Positions 35,437-44,654 of a stretch of DNA of 64,000 nt are shown here, piece by piece. The stretch spans positions 102,391 to 166,390 of the forward strand of contig NZ_RAQJ01000006.1 in NCBI RefSeq assembly GCF_003610635.1, written 5' to 3'. Each line of letters begins with the position of its first letter. Position 1 is the stretch's first letter. Under the pieces are notes generated by a model, which saw nothing but the letters and a program-made list of their open reading frames with translations, ran no database searches and was not told the origin of the DNA. The position numbers and the translations under genes were made by a program. This DNA comes from Ichthyenterobacterium magnum (lineage in GTDB: Bacteria > Bacteroidota > Bacteroidia > Flavobacteriales > Flavobacteriaceae).

Positions 35437-37482
35437 TCAATACTCCACAATCTCAAACTCGCTACGTCTGTTAAGTTGGTGTTCTTCTTCTGTACAGTCT
35501 AACATTGGGCAATCTACTTTTGGAGACAGCTCACCAAAGCCTTGAAATTTCATGCGCCTGGCATTTATATAAGCTTCTAATGCTAGATAGTTTCGTGTAG
35601 ATTCTGCACGTCGCTCAGACAAGATTTGGTTATACCTAACTGTACCTCTACTATCTGTATGTGAGCTAATTTTTAAATGAATGTCTGGATAGCGTTCTAG
35701 CTTTTTAGCCAAAGCATCTAAAATGAGTTTTGAGTCTGCACGAATGTTCCACATATCAAAATCGAAATAAATAGGTTCGAGCTCAAAAAACAGCTTTCCG
35801 TCTTTTTCTACAATTGGTGGACCTTCAACATCTGTTAGCATTTCAAAACGCTTTGGGTCTTCTTCTTTTAAGTTTTTATCTATTCCTTTTTCTGCTATAA
35901 TTACCTCAATTGGGTCTGGTGGCTCAACAGGTTCTGGTGGCGGCGGAGGCGGCAGCTTTTTTAAATACAAGACATGCTTTTGGTCTTGTTTTTCTAAAAC
36001 TGTTACATTAATGACTCCAGGAATATACGCTTCGTTAGAAGCCTTAAATTCATAACTTGACGCTAGTAGGTTTTTATTAAAATTGGCAATAGAATCTAAA
36101 GTGTTGCTGTAAATTTCGTTTCCTCTTTTATCTGATAATGTTACCTCAGCATTTGGTATGTAAGCTTTAGTATCTTGATCACGTACTTCAAACTGGTTAA
36201 TGTACTCTCTTATAAAAATCTCTCCTGTTTGCTTAAAACTATAAATGTTGTCGTCTATTCTATTTCGGTTAGATGCAAAAAAGCCTTCGTTATCGTTATA
36301 ATAATTAAGATTAAAATCGTCGTACTGCGAGTTAATTGGCACACCTAAATTTACTGGCGTTGTAAATTTGCCTTCGACATACTCAGACACGAAATTGTCT
36401 AACATCCCAAGTCCTAAATGACCATTAGACGCAAAAAACAAATGACCTTCGTTAGAGATAAACGGGAAATGTTCTCTGTTTTTTGTATTAATAGTTGACC
36501 CTAAATTAATAGGTTGACCGTAAGTTAAATCGACATTAACAGCTACATAATACAAATCGAAACTTCCTAGGCTATCTTCTCGGTTTGATGAGAAATACAA
36601 CTTCTTACCATCTGGACTCAAAGCTGGATGTTGGTAGGAATAGTTCTTAGTATTAAAAGGGAGTTTTTCTAATTCAGACCATTTACCGCCACTAAACGTT
36701 GACGCATATAAATGGATATTGTTATTAGCGTTATCGTCAAACTCCTTTTTGCCATCATTGAAGTTACTTCGTGATACATATAAGGTTGTTCCGTCATTAC
36801 TGAAACAGAAATTTCCTTCGTGAAGTTTTGAGTTAATGGTTTCTGGCAATGGTTTTACGCCACCAACAACAAGGCCTTCATCATTTACTTTTACAGCATA
36901 GATATCTAAAAAAGGTTGATGTGTCCACTTGTATTTTTTTGACAATAGTTGTTTGTTGTCTCTATCTGATGTAAAATAAATACTGTCGTTAAACTTTACA
37001 GCTCCAAAATCTGAAGCTTCAGAATTGAACGCTGCTCTTTCTACAGTATAATCTGGATTTTTTAATTTAAACTCTTCAATGGTTTCAATGGCATCTTGCT
37101 TTTCTAAGGAAGCTGATAGGTTTTCTTTATATAATATATAATAATCTAAACCCGTTTCATAATCACCTAAAGCCGATAAGACTTGGTATAATTTAAAATT
37201 GAATTCGTTATCGTAAGTTTTATCTTTCTCGGCGTAATTTCCTTTTATAAGTTGCTTTATATAACGTGATGCTTCTCTATATTTAAATGTATTATAATAG
37301 GAAATTGCTATATTCTCTAAGTCTTTTTTATGCTGTTTTTTTTCTAAATCTTCTTCGTAATATTTAGCTGCATTGATATAATCTCCTTTTTCGAAAAAAC
37401 GATCAGCTCTCGATTTCTTTTGCGAAAACAATGTTTGTGTAACACACAACAACACTAATACTATGACTATTTTTTTTAGCAT
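35437..37482 (-). CDS. OmpA family protein with TPR and WD40-like PD40 repeats (T9SS-associated)
   Basis: The 681-residue protein has a signal peptide (LLCVTQTLFSQ), TPR-like helices at about 22-130, PD40 beta-propeller repeats at about 160-420 (SPDGKKLYFSSNREDSLGSF, FFASNGHLGLGMLDNF), a beta-sandwich linker, and a C-terminal OmpA peptidoglycan-binding domain at about 560-680 (ISSHTDSRGTVRYNQILSER). This architecture accompanies SprF/PorP proteins in type IX secretion loci. It starts 1 nt after the SprF stop and is the last gene of a three-gene operon. Confidence 0.9.
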   Translation of the reverse strand: MLKKIVIVLVLLCVTQTLFSQKKSRADRFFEKGDYINAAKYYEEDLEKKQHKKDLENIAISYYNTFKYREASRYIKQLIKGNYAEKDKTYDNEFNFKLYQVLSALGDYETGLDYYILYKENLSASLEKQDAIETIEEFKLKNPDYTVERAAFNSEASDFGAVKFNDSIYFTSDRDNKQLLSKKYKWTHQPFLDIYAVKVNDEGLVVGGVKPLPETINSKLHEGNFCFSNDGTTLYVSRSNFNDGKKEFDDNANNNIHLYASTFSGGKWSELEKLPFNTKNYSYQHPALSPDGKKLYFSSNREDSLGSFDLYYVAVNVDLTYGQPINLGSTINTKNREHFPFISNEGHLFFASNGHLGLGMLDNFVSEYVEGKFTTPVNLGVPINSQYDDFNLNYYNDNEGFFASNRNRIDDNIYSFKQTGEIFIREYINQFEVRDQDTKAYIPNAEVTLSDKRGNEIYSNTLDSIANFNKNLLASSYEFKASNEAYIPGVINVTVLEKQDQKHVLYLKKLPPPPPPEPVEPPDPIEVIIAEKGIDKNLKEEDPKRFEMLTDVEGPPIVEKDGKLFFELEPIYFDFDMWNIRADSKLILDALAKKLERYPDIHLKISSHTDSRGTVRYNQILSERRAESTRNYLALEAYINARRMKFQGFGELSPKVDCPMLDCTEEEHQLNRRSEFEIVEY

Positions 37483-37483
37483 A

Positions 37484-38395
37484 TTAATAGAATCTTGGAG
37501 ATGAATATTTTTTACTTAAACCAAGTACATCAAATCTATAGGTTAGTATAAACTCGTGACTTCCGCTATTAAAATCATTTAAAACACTTGTATTAAAATC
37601 ATAAGCATAACCAACTCTTAAATCTGGTAAAACCTCGATACCAACCATGGCTGTAACTGCATCTTGATAACGATACGAAACGCCTAGCTCAAACTTTTCT
37701 TGATACAATACATTTGTAGAAATATCGAAAGATAAAGGCGCTCCCATAGTTTGTTTAACTACTGTTGAAGGCTTTAATTTAAAATCGTCATTAATATCAA
37801 AAACATAACCACCAATTAAAAAGAGATGCGCAGCATTTTGATATAGAATATCATTATTAACATCTAAATCATTAGGAAGTAAATTTGGAGATGATAAGCC
37901 TACATAATATTTCTCTTTAAATAAAAACACACCTGCTCCAATATTTAGCACTGTTTTTTTAGCATTATTAAACAATGGGTCTCCGCTTACGTTACTTTGA
38001 TGTGAGTTTGTACTTAAATGATCAAAGCCAACTTTCATCCCGAAAGACAAGTTTAGAGTCTCGTTAAGTCTAATTTTATATGCTGCATCAATATTAAGTA
38101 CATTTTCGGTTTGTTTAATGTTTCCTCCTATTTCATCATTTAAATAATTAAGACTTATTTCTATTCTATCACTTAATGGAATGTTAGCAAATGCATTTCC
38201 TGTTTTTGGCGCACCATCAATACCAACCCATTGTGTGCGATATAATGTACCAACCTCAACAAGTCCTGGTTCGTTAATCATATACGCAGGATTTATAATA
38301 CTCATATTATACATATACTGTGTGTAATGTGGTTCTTGTTGCGCAAAAGCACAACAGCCAACAAACATGAATAGTATATAAATCTTTATCTTCAT
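37484..38395 (-). CDS. PorP/SprF family type IX secretion system membrane protein
   Basis: The 303-residue outer-membrane protein starts with a signal peptide (FVGCCAFAQQ) followed by EPHYTQYMYNMSIINPAYMI, the PorP/SprF signature, and ends with beta strands (SHEFILTYRFDVLG). SprF-type proteins work with partner adhesins carrying type B C-terminal domains and help them across or onto the outer membrane. Its upstream partner is the 928-residue protein 10 nt away and the OmpA protein follows. It is one of the many SprF paralogues of this family, so I give no specific symbol. Confidence 0.9.
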   Translation of the reverse strand: MKIKIYILFMFVGCCAFAQQEPHYTQYMYNMSIINPAYMINEPGLVEVGTLYRTQWVGIDGAPKTGNAFANIPLSDRIEISLNYLNDEIGGNIKQTENVLNIDAAYKIRLNETLNLSFGMKVGFDHLSTNSHQSNVSGDPLFNNAKKTVLNIGAGVFLFKEKYYVGLSSPNLLPNDLDVNNDILYQNAAHLFLIGGYVFDINDDFKLKPSTVVKQTMGAPLSFDISTNVLYQEKFELGVSYRYQDAVTAMVGIEVLPDLRVGYAYDFNTSVLNDFNSGSHEFILTYRFDVLGLSKKYSSPRFY

Positions 38396-38405
38396 TCTAT
38401 ATCAA

Positions 38406-41192
38406 TTATCTACTTAAATACACATCACCTTGAAAAGGTGCTATAACACCATCATTAGGATTAAACACATAAAAATATACTCCAGATGGCAACCTATCTC
38501 CTATGGTTAATGAGACATTAGATGTACCATCAAAAAGAGGTGTGTTCTTATTGCCTTTAAACACAATAGTTCCGTATCTATTAAAAATTTCAATTTCAAA
38601 ATCTGGGAAAATAAGTGGTAGATTACAAAGATCTAAGAATTCGTTTTCGCCATCGTCATTATCTGAAATTCCATCGTTTATTTCACAGTCATCGCAAGTG
38701 TCATCATTAAGTGGTAATAATGTTACTATAATTTGTGTTCTACTAGACTCGCATCCATCTCCATTAACTGCTGAAACAAAATAGTCTTCTCCATTTGCTA
38801 ACAACAAACTTGTTGTTAATAAATCTGTTGATGTTGCTGTATCGTACCAATTAAAGCTTACTGCGTTGCTAGTAATTTGCAAATCTGAAATTGTAGCAGC
38901 ATCTATTAAACAAAAGGTTTGGTTTTGTGCAACTGGCGGATCTTCATCTAAAACGGTTAGCGTTAGTATTGCTGTTGACAAAGTACATAAAGGACTCGCT
39001 TGTACTTGGTATTCAAAATCATAATCTCCAGTAGCCAACTGAGATACATCTACGATGCCTCCTGTTAATAGGTTTGTATTGTCTGTATCTATAAATATTC
39101 CGCCAGCATCTGCTAGTGGATCTAATAAACTATTTAAATCTACTTGTAAATCTGACACGCAAGCCATGCCTAACATATCACTTCCTGCATTTAAGTTTTG
39201 AGCTATAGTAACAGTAATAGTAGCTTGATTACCAGGACACATCACATCTGCTCCATTTCCGTTATCCGGAACTATATAAGTATAAACTCCAGCATCAAAT
39301 GTAGCAGGATCAAAAAAGACATCGCTAACAGCAGAAGTAAAACCATTTGGTCCTTCCCATGTTCCGTTAGTATTTGGGTTTCCTCCTAAAGATTCAAATA
39401 AATTAAACGCGGTATCATCATCACAAACATCTATAACATTACTAATACCAGATTGATACTCTTCATAAATAGTAAATGTTAAACTTGCTCTGTCAAAACA
39501 ATTCTCAGCTGTGTTTGTATTGTAGGTAAAATTAAATGTTTGCTGATCAATAATTTCTGGTAAAACAAATGGATTTGTAACCAAAGCTCCAGTATTTAAA
39601 TCGAACCAATTACCAAGTGGACCAACATAAATAGGATCAACGCCATTAGTTGTTAATAGCGTAATTAAATCTGTTGGATTAGCAAAGTTAGACTCACAAA
39701 AATCTAAATTACCTGTATTTTCACCAGCATAATTACTTGGGTTTATAATTATAGTTACTTCAGCAAATTCGGGTTGGCATGGATGATTTACATCTGTAGT
39801 TTGTGTGCAGCCATCTGGAACCGAATTAATAACTTCAGGGTTTATAGCTTCACAATTATATTCTGGTGAAACATAATATTGAAATGTATATGTTCCAGCA
39901 TCTGCATTTGTAATATTAGCTAAACTTATTGTACCGTCTGATGAATAAGAAGAATCAAAAGCACAGATGTCTCCAGAATGACTCATCAATCCTAAGCTTG
40001 AAGGTCCTGACATTAAAGTCCAATTTGTACATGAATTATTTGGATAATCATACAACACACCATTTTCTGTTGTAAACATCAATAAATCGTAAAGATTTAG
40101 TGTAGACAAATTAGGATCTCCAACACAAAACTCAGGAATTGGATTTACTTGTGAAAAAGGTCGTAAGGCTTCAAAAATTGTAAATGTTACTGTACTTGAT
40201 TTATCGGTACAAACTGCAGAACGACTTTCAACAAAATAAGTAAAATCATAAGTCTCACAGCCAAAACGTTGATTGCTTTGGTATAAATCTGTATATATCT
40301 GACCTAAATCTATAACAGAATCTCCAGGTCCAGTTACTTGACCAGTTGGATCTAAAGCATCTAACCAAATACCTTCTATATCTTCATTAACCAAATAGGC
40401 ATCATCTCTTAAATCTAAAACACCAAAACTTCCAGCAATCATTTCGGTTTCACAAATATTAAATTGATTTGCTGCTCCAGAAAAAACTTCTCTAATTACA
40501 GACACTTTAACTCGTGTTTCTACCGAAGGACTACAAGGTGAGATTCCAGGCACTGTATACACAAGTTCGAATGTTTCTTCGTCTACTAATGGCATTCCTG
40601 GTTGGTAAGGTACATCGGCAACAAAGAAACTATCGTCAGCTATTTCTATAAAATTTGTGCTAGAGCCTTCGTAAGTCCAAATACCATTTGAATGCGCGCT
40701 TGGTACTGATAGTAATGTTTGATTTAAATCGAAAAAAGTAGAAGAACCGCAAGGATCAACACCAATATCACAGATTTCAACATTTACATCATTCCCATTT
40801 ATTGTTGGTACAGCAAACCCTGAAAATGGTCCTAAAACCAAATTTATGGTTAATGCGATGTCAGTTCCGCAATTAGCATTTGATAACTCAAATTGATAAT
40901 CGGTTGTAGTTTCTGATGAATTATCTAAATCCCATAAAAACACATCTCCTGTAGTTTCATCTAAAGCAAAATTAAACCCTGGATCAAACCATGTTCCTGC
41001 TTGAATTGTATTTCCTGTAAGGTTTGTATACTCTGTATATAAATTTATAACGCCATCAAAAGTGCCATCATTATCACCATCAATTTGGGTCATATCACAA
41101 ATAATGATGGTTTCTTCTAAATTACATTGGGCTTGAATTCTTGTTAATGAAAAACATGCAATAACAAAAATTAAAAACTTAGTTTTATTCAA
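38406..41192 (-). CDS. Large secreted protein with gliding motility-associated C-terminal domain
   Basis: The 928-residue protein has a signal peptide (MNKTKFLIFVIACFSLTRIQ, then AQC) and a series of Ig/PKD-like beta domains, some with paired Cys. The C-terminal about 90 residues match the type B (CHU_C / TIGR04131) sorting domain for the type IX system: FEIEIFNRYGTIVFKGN and LPSGVYFYVFNPNDG. The usual SPNGDGVND start is altered to DGISDNDDGENEF. The start is TTG at 41192: an in-frame TGA lies two codons upstream and no ATG is available. It is first in the SprF/OmpA operon and is likely the exported surface protein. Confidence 0.88.
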   Translation of the reverse strand: MNKTKFLIFVIACFSLTRIQAQCNLEETIIICDMTQIDGDNDGTFDGVINLYTEYTNLTGNTIQAGTWFDPGFNFALDETTGDVFLWDLDNSSETTTDYQFELSNANCGTDIALTINLVLGPFSGFAVPTINGNDVNVEICDIGVDPCGSSTFFDLNQTLLSVPSAHSNGIWTYEGSSTNFIEIADDSFFVADVPYQPGMPLVDEETFELVYTVPGISPCSPSVETRVKVSVIREVFSGAANQFNICETEMIAGSFGVLDLRDDAYLVNEDIEGIWLDALDPTGQVTGPGDSVIDLGQIYTDLYQSNQRFGCETYDFTYFVESRSAVCTDKSSTVTFTIFEALRPFSQVNPIPEFCVGDPNLSTLNLYDLLMFTTENGVLYDYPNNSCTNWTLMSGPSSLGLMSHSGDICAFDSSYSSDGTISLANITNADAGTYTFQYYVSPEYNCEAINPEVINSVPDGCTQTTDVNHPCQPEFAEVTIIINPSNYAGENTGNLDFCESNFANPTDLITLLTTNGVDPIYVGPLGNWFDLNTGALVTNPFVLPEIIDQQTFNFTYNTNTAENCFDRASLTFTIYEEYQSGISNVIDVCDDDTAFNLFESLGGNPNTNGTWEGPNGFTSAVSDVFFDPATFDAGVYTYIVPDNGNGADVMCPGNQATITVTIAQNLNAGSDMLGMACVSDLQVDLNSLLDPLADAGGIFIDTDNTNLLTGGIVDVSQLATGDYDFEYQVQASPLCTLSTAILTLTVLDEDPPVAQNQTFCLIDAATISDLQITSNAVSFNWYDTATSTDLLTTSLLLANGEDYFVSAVNGDGCESSRTQIIVTLLPLNDDTCDDCEINDGISDNDDGENEFLDLCNLPLIFPDFEIEIFNRYGTIVFKGNKNTPLFDGTSNVSLTIGDRLPSGVYFYVFNPNDGVIAPFQGDVYLSR

Positions 41193-41296
41193 TAGTCAAT
41201 GGTTTCTAAATTGAAAGATAATTATTACAAACAGATAAATACAGTCTTAATTTTTAAATTGTCAACATCATATTAACAACACTTAACATTTCTCTT

Positions 41297-41980
41297 TTAA
41301 GGTGTAGAGTTTGAAACTTGTAATACTTTACCGTTGTAATATTTGTTTCCGTTAAGTGAAAACTCATAAATATATTGTGCCATTTCTAAAGCTGTTGTTG
41401 GTGCTTGATAATCTGGAAACGCTTCTTTAAGCATTTCGGTTTGAACAGCACCTAAAGCCAATACATTAAATTGTGGTCCAGATTCTTTATGTTCTTCGGC
41501 TAGTAACTCTGTAAGTGTAATTACGGCGCCTTTACTAGAACTGTATGCTGCTAAACCTGGGAATTTAACACTACCTTGGATGCCTCCCATCGAGCTAATT
41601 GTCACTACGTGACTATTGCTCTTCATAAACGGAAGTATAACTCTTGTCATTTCTGCTACGCCAAAAACATTGGTTTTATAAACTTGCTCAAAATCTTGCA
41701 TTGTAGTTTCTGTAAAAGGCTTATTGAGTAATGTTCCCGCATTATTAATTAATACATCTACATGTTTCCACTCATTAATCACAAATGTTTCAACCTTTTT
41801 ATAGTCATCTTGATTACATAAATCAAAAGCCATCGATGTAATGTTATCAAAATGCAAATTATTTACTGGTTGCGCATTTCGTGATAATGCTAATACATTG
41901 TAACCTTGGCTAGCAAATAAATGCACAAGCTCAAAACCAATACCTCTACTTGTTCCTGTTATAATTATATTTTTACTCAT
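41297..41980 (-). CDS. Short-chain dehydrogenase/reductase
   Basis: The 227-residue protein has the SDR Rossmann motif TGTSRGIGFELVHLF at residues 8-22, NNAG near 79, catalytic Ser in VTISSMGG and the YxxxK pair in YSSSKGAV near 146. It is NAD(P)-dependent; substrate unknown. The start overlaps the end of the upstream M28 peptidase gene by 8 nt, indicating a shared mRNA. Confidence 0.88.
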   Translation of the reverse strand: MSKNIIITGTSRGIGFELVHLFASQGYNVLALSRNAQPVNNLHFDNITSMAFDLCNQDDYKKVETFVINEWKHVDVLINNAGTLLNKPFTETTMQDFEQVYKTNVFGVAEMTRVILPFMKSNSHVVTISSMGGIQGSVKFPGLAAYSSSKGAVITLTELLAEEHKESGPQFNVLALGAVQTEMLKEAFPDYQAPTTALEMAQYIYEFSLNGNKYYNGKVLQVSNSTP

Positions 41981-42962
41981 GGTTTTTATTAGGTTTCATT
42001 ACAATTTCTCTTGTTGGTGTATTAGTCATTTTTTCAATTGCTAAACTTGTATTATTCATTAAATTTGCCATAAACTCATAGTCCATTAACTCAGTTTCAT
42101 CATCAACATGATGATAATAGTCATAGTTAGATAAATCACAGCTCGAAATTGTTTGGCAAGGTGTTTTAAACTGCTCGTAGAATGGATAATTATCAGACTG
42201 CTTAAACAGATTATATTTTTTAGATACCTCAGAAAAGCCTATAAATTTTGAACCATTATATTCATTAAGTTTTGAAGCCATGTTAGACAAATCGTAACCA
42301 GATACAAATGCTAAATAATCTCTGCCTTTAAGAGGCACGCCTATCATCTCGAAATTTACCATTGTATACAAGTTAACTTGCTTTGCTTTTAATTTCTCTG
42401 ACAGATGTTTAGACCCAAACAATCCCCATTCTTCTGCTGAAAATAAGGCAAATATAATACTGCGCTTATTGCTTTTTTTAGTTGCAAAATAATTGGCCAA
42501 CGTTAATACTGCACTTACACCAGTTGCATTATCATTAGCACCATTTGAAATGGAATCTTTTTTTACCAATCTACCACCATATTTTTTAATGTTTTGTCCA
42601 AACCCAATATGGTCATAATGCGCTCCTATAATAATAACTTCTTCTTTTAATTTTGAATCGCTGCCTTCAATATATCCAACGACATTAAAAGCATTAATAC
42701 TATCCTGTATTTTAAAATTATCACGATAGCTATCAAAGTAAGGATTTACTCCATAGGATTTGAATTGATTCTCAATGTACGTTGCAGCTTTATCAATTCC
42801 TACACTTCCAGCTAAACGCCCTTGCAATTCATCTGAAGCCAAATAAGATACAATCTCTTTTAATTGATTACTTGTGATTTGAAGCGTTTCTGAATCTTTC
42901 TTAATTGTAGACTTACAACCAAACAAAAGCGCAATACATACTAAAGCAAATATATTTTTCAT
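41973..42962 (-). CDS. M28 family zinc aminopeptidase lipoprotein
   Basis: The 329-residue protein has a lipoprotein signal (ALVCIALLFGCKS, Cys16) and the M28 two-zinc set: GAHYDHIGFG near 114, GANDNATGVSAVL near 142, ALFSAEEWGLFGS near 173-185 with the catalytic Glu pair, and HHVDDETE near 300. It is a probable periplasmic or surface aminopeptidase that feeds on peptides. It is followed by the SDR gene with an 8-nt overlap. Confidence 0.9.
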   Translation of the reverse strand: MKNIFALVCIALLFGCKSTIKKDSETLQITSNQLKEIVSYLASDELQGRLAGSVGIDKAATYIENQFKSYGVNPYFDSYRDNFKIQDSINAFNVVGYIEGSDSKLKEEVIIIGAHYDHIGFGQNIKKYGGRLVKKDSISNGANDNATGVSAVLTLANYFATKKSNKRSIIFALFSAEEWGLFGSKHLSEKLKAKQVNLYTMVNFEMIGVPLKGRDYLAFVSGYDLSNMASKLNEYNGSKFIGFSEVSKKYNLFKQSDNYPFYEQFKTPCQTISSCDLSNYDYYHHVDDETELMDYEFMANLMNNTSLAIEKMTNTPTREIVMKPNKNHE

Positions 42963-42988
42963 TGACCAATTTATTATGGTTTAAAGAT

Positions 42989-43026
42989 AAAAAAACCTGT
43001 TACAAATTCATGAAACAGGTTTTTTT
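42989..43026 (-). terminator. Rho-independent terminator of pdhA-pdhC
   Basis: AAAAAACCTGTT and AACAGGTTTTTT form a 12-bp stem with a 12-nt loop just downstream of the pdhC stop at 43047; the minus-strand reading ends in seven T. Confidence 0.85.
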
Positions 43027-43046
43027 ATAATACGATTAAGGAAAAC

Positions 43047-44651
43047 TTATAATAACATCGTTATTGGGTTTTCGATATATCCTTTTAAAGTTTGCAAAAA
43101 TTGAGCGCCTGTTGCACCATCAACTGTTCTATGATCACATGCCATAGTTAGTTTCATAGTATTTCCTGCAACCACTTGTCCGTCTTTAACCACTGGCTTT
43201 GCAACAATAGCTCCTACAGATAAGATTGCAGAATTTGGCTGATTAATAATTGATGTAAAGCTTTCTATACCAAACATTCCTAAATTAGAAATTGTAAATG
43301 TACTGCCTTCCATCTCGTCTAGTGATAGCTTTTTATTTCTAGCTCTACCAGCATAATCTTTTACAGCAGCTCCAATTTGTGGTAAACTTTGCTCATTTGC
43401 AAAACGCACTACAGGAACAACCAATCCATCTGGTACAGCAACTGCTACTCCAATATGCACATGATTATTTAACTGCATTCTATCATCAAACCAACGTGAG
43501 TTAACTTGTGGATGCTGTTTTAGAGCTAAAGCACATGCTTTAACAATCATATCATTATATGATATTTTTGTATCTGGCATCGAGTTGTACTGTGCACGGA
43601 AAGCCATAGCATTTTCCATATCAAACTCTACGTTTAAATAATAGTGAGGTGCTGTAAATTTAGACTTAGCTAAATTTTTAGCAATTGCTTTACGCATATT
43701 TGAATTAGGAATCTCATCAAAATCTTCTTGACCTGTAGGCACAAATTTACCTACTGATGCAGATTGGGCTGCAGGCGTAAAGTTTTCAATATCACGTTTT
43801 ACAATACGTCCGTTTTCTCCAGATCCATTAACTTGTGATAAGTTAATTCCTTTTTCCTCAGCCATTTTCTTTGCTAATGGTGATACATATAATCTTCCGT
43901 TAGAAGAATGTGCAGCAACAACCTCAGCTTTTTTAGCTTCTACTTTTGGAGCTTCTTTTTTAGGAGTCTCCATTTTATGTTCATGCTTAGCTTCTACTTG
44001 TTCTGAAACTCCAGAATCAACTTTAAAATTCTTTGCAATATCTGACACATTTGTTCCTGCTGGACCAATAATTGCTAATAAAGCATCAACCTTAGCAGAT
44101 TCTCCTTCGTTTAAACCAACATGCAGTAAAGTACCTGATTGAAAAGACTCAAATTCCATTGTAGCTTTATCTGTTTCTATTTCAGCTAAAATATCACCTT
44201 CTTCAACAGTATCTCCAACTTTTTTAAGCCAAGTTGCTACTGTTCCTTCTTCCATAGTATCACTTAAACGTGGCATTGTAACGACAATAACACCTTCAGG
44301 AATTTCTGTAGTTTGAGTATTTTCATTTGAAGACTCTTCGACTGCGCTCAGAGTAACATCTGCTTCTTTTTCTTCTGAAGCACTTCCATTTAACAACTCA
44401 GAAATATCTTCGCCTTCTTCACCTATTATAGCTAAAAGCGTATCTACTTTAGTTGTTTCTCCTTCTTTAACACCAATATAAAGTAAAACACCTTCATTAA
44501 ATGACTCAAACTCCATTGTAGCTTTGTCTGTTTCTATTTCAGCTAAAATATCACCTTCTTCAATCTTATCGCCTACTTTTTTTAACCATGAAGCGACAGT
44601 TCCTTCTTCCATTGTATCGCTCAAACGAGGCATGTTAATTACTTCAGCCAT
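43047..44651 (-). CDS. pdhC: Pyruvate dehydrogenase complex E2 (dihydrolipoamide acetyltransferase)
   Basis: The 534-residue protein carries two tandem lipoyl domains (about residues 1-78 and 122-198), each with the lipoylation lysine in ETDKATMEFES. Then come linkers rich in Glu/Lys, an E1/E3-binding domain (YVSPLAKKMAEEKGI, about 253-285) and the catalytic domain ending in DHRTVDGATGAQFL, which holds the active-site His. E2 moves acetyl groups to CoA. It starts 3 nt after pdhA. The linker between the two lipoyl domains contains an in-frame copy of the dispersed repeat arm (about 44334-44360). Confidence 0.95.
   Translation of the reverse strand: MAEVINMPRLSDTMEEGTVASWLKKVGDKIEEGDILAEIETDKATMEFESFNEGVLLYIGVKEGETTKVDTLLAIIGEEGEDISELLNGSASEEKEADVTLSAVEESSNENTQTTEIPEGVIVVTMPRLSDTMEEGTVATWLKKVGDTVEEGDILAEIETDKATMEFESFQSGTLLHVGLNEGESAKVDALLAIIGPAGTNVSDIAKNFKVDSGVSEQVEAKHEHKMETPKKEAPKVEAKKAEVVAAHSSNGRLYVSPLAKKMAEEKGINLSQVNGSGENGRIVKRDIENFTPAAQSASVGKFVPTGQEDFDEIPNSNMRKAIAKNLAKSKFTAPHYYLNVEFDMENAMAFRAQYNSMPDTKISYNDMIVKACALALKQHPQVNSRWFDDRMQLNNHVHIGVAVAVPDGLVVPVVRFANEQSLPQIGAAVKDYAGRARNKKLSLDEMEGSTFTISNLGMFGIESFTSIINQPNSAILSVGAIVAKPVVKDGQVVAGNTMKLTMACDHRTVDGATGAQFLQTLKGYIENPITMLL
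44334..44360. repeat. Repeat arm inside the pdhC coding sequence
   Basis: TTCGACTGCGCTCAGAGTAA on the plus strand matches the core of the dispersed repeat (CTTCGAC...GCTCAG...). It encodes TLSAVEES in the linker between the two lipoyl domains, where extra residues are tolerated. Confidence 0.6.
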
Positions 44652-44654
44652 AGC

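Noticed and set aside
38503..38784. Plus-strand 93-codon frame opposite the T9SS sorting domain
   Set aside because: It lies fully antisense to conserved coding sequence and is a codon-bias shadow.
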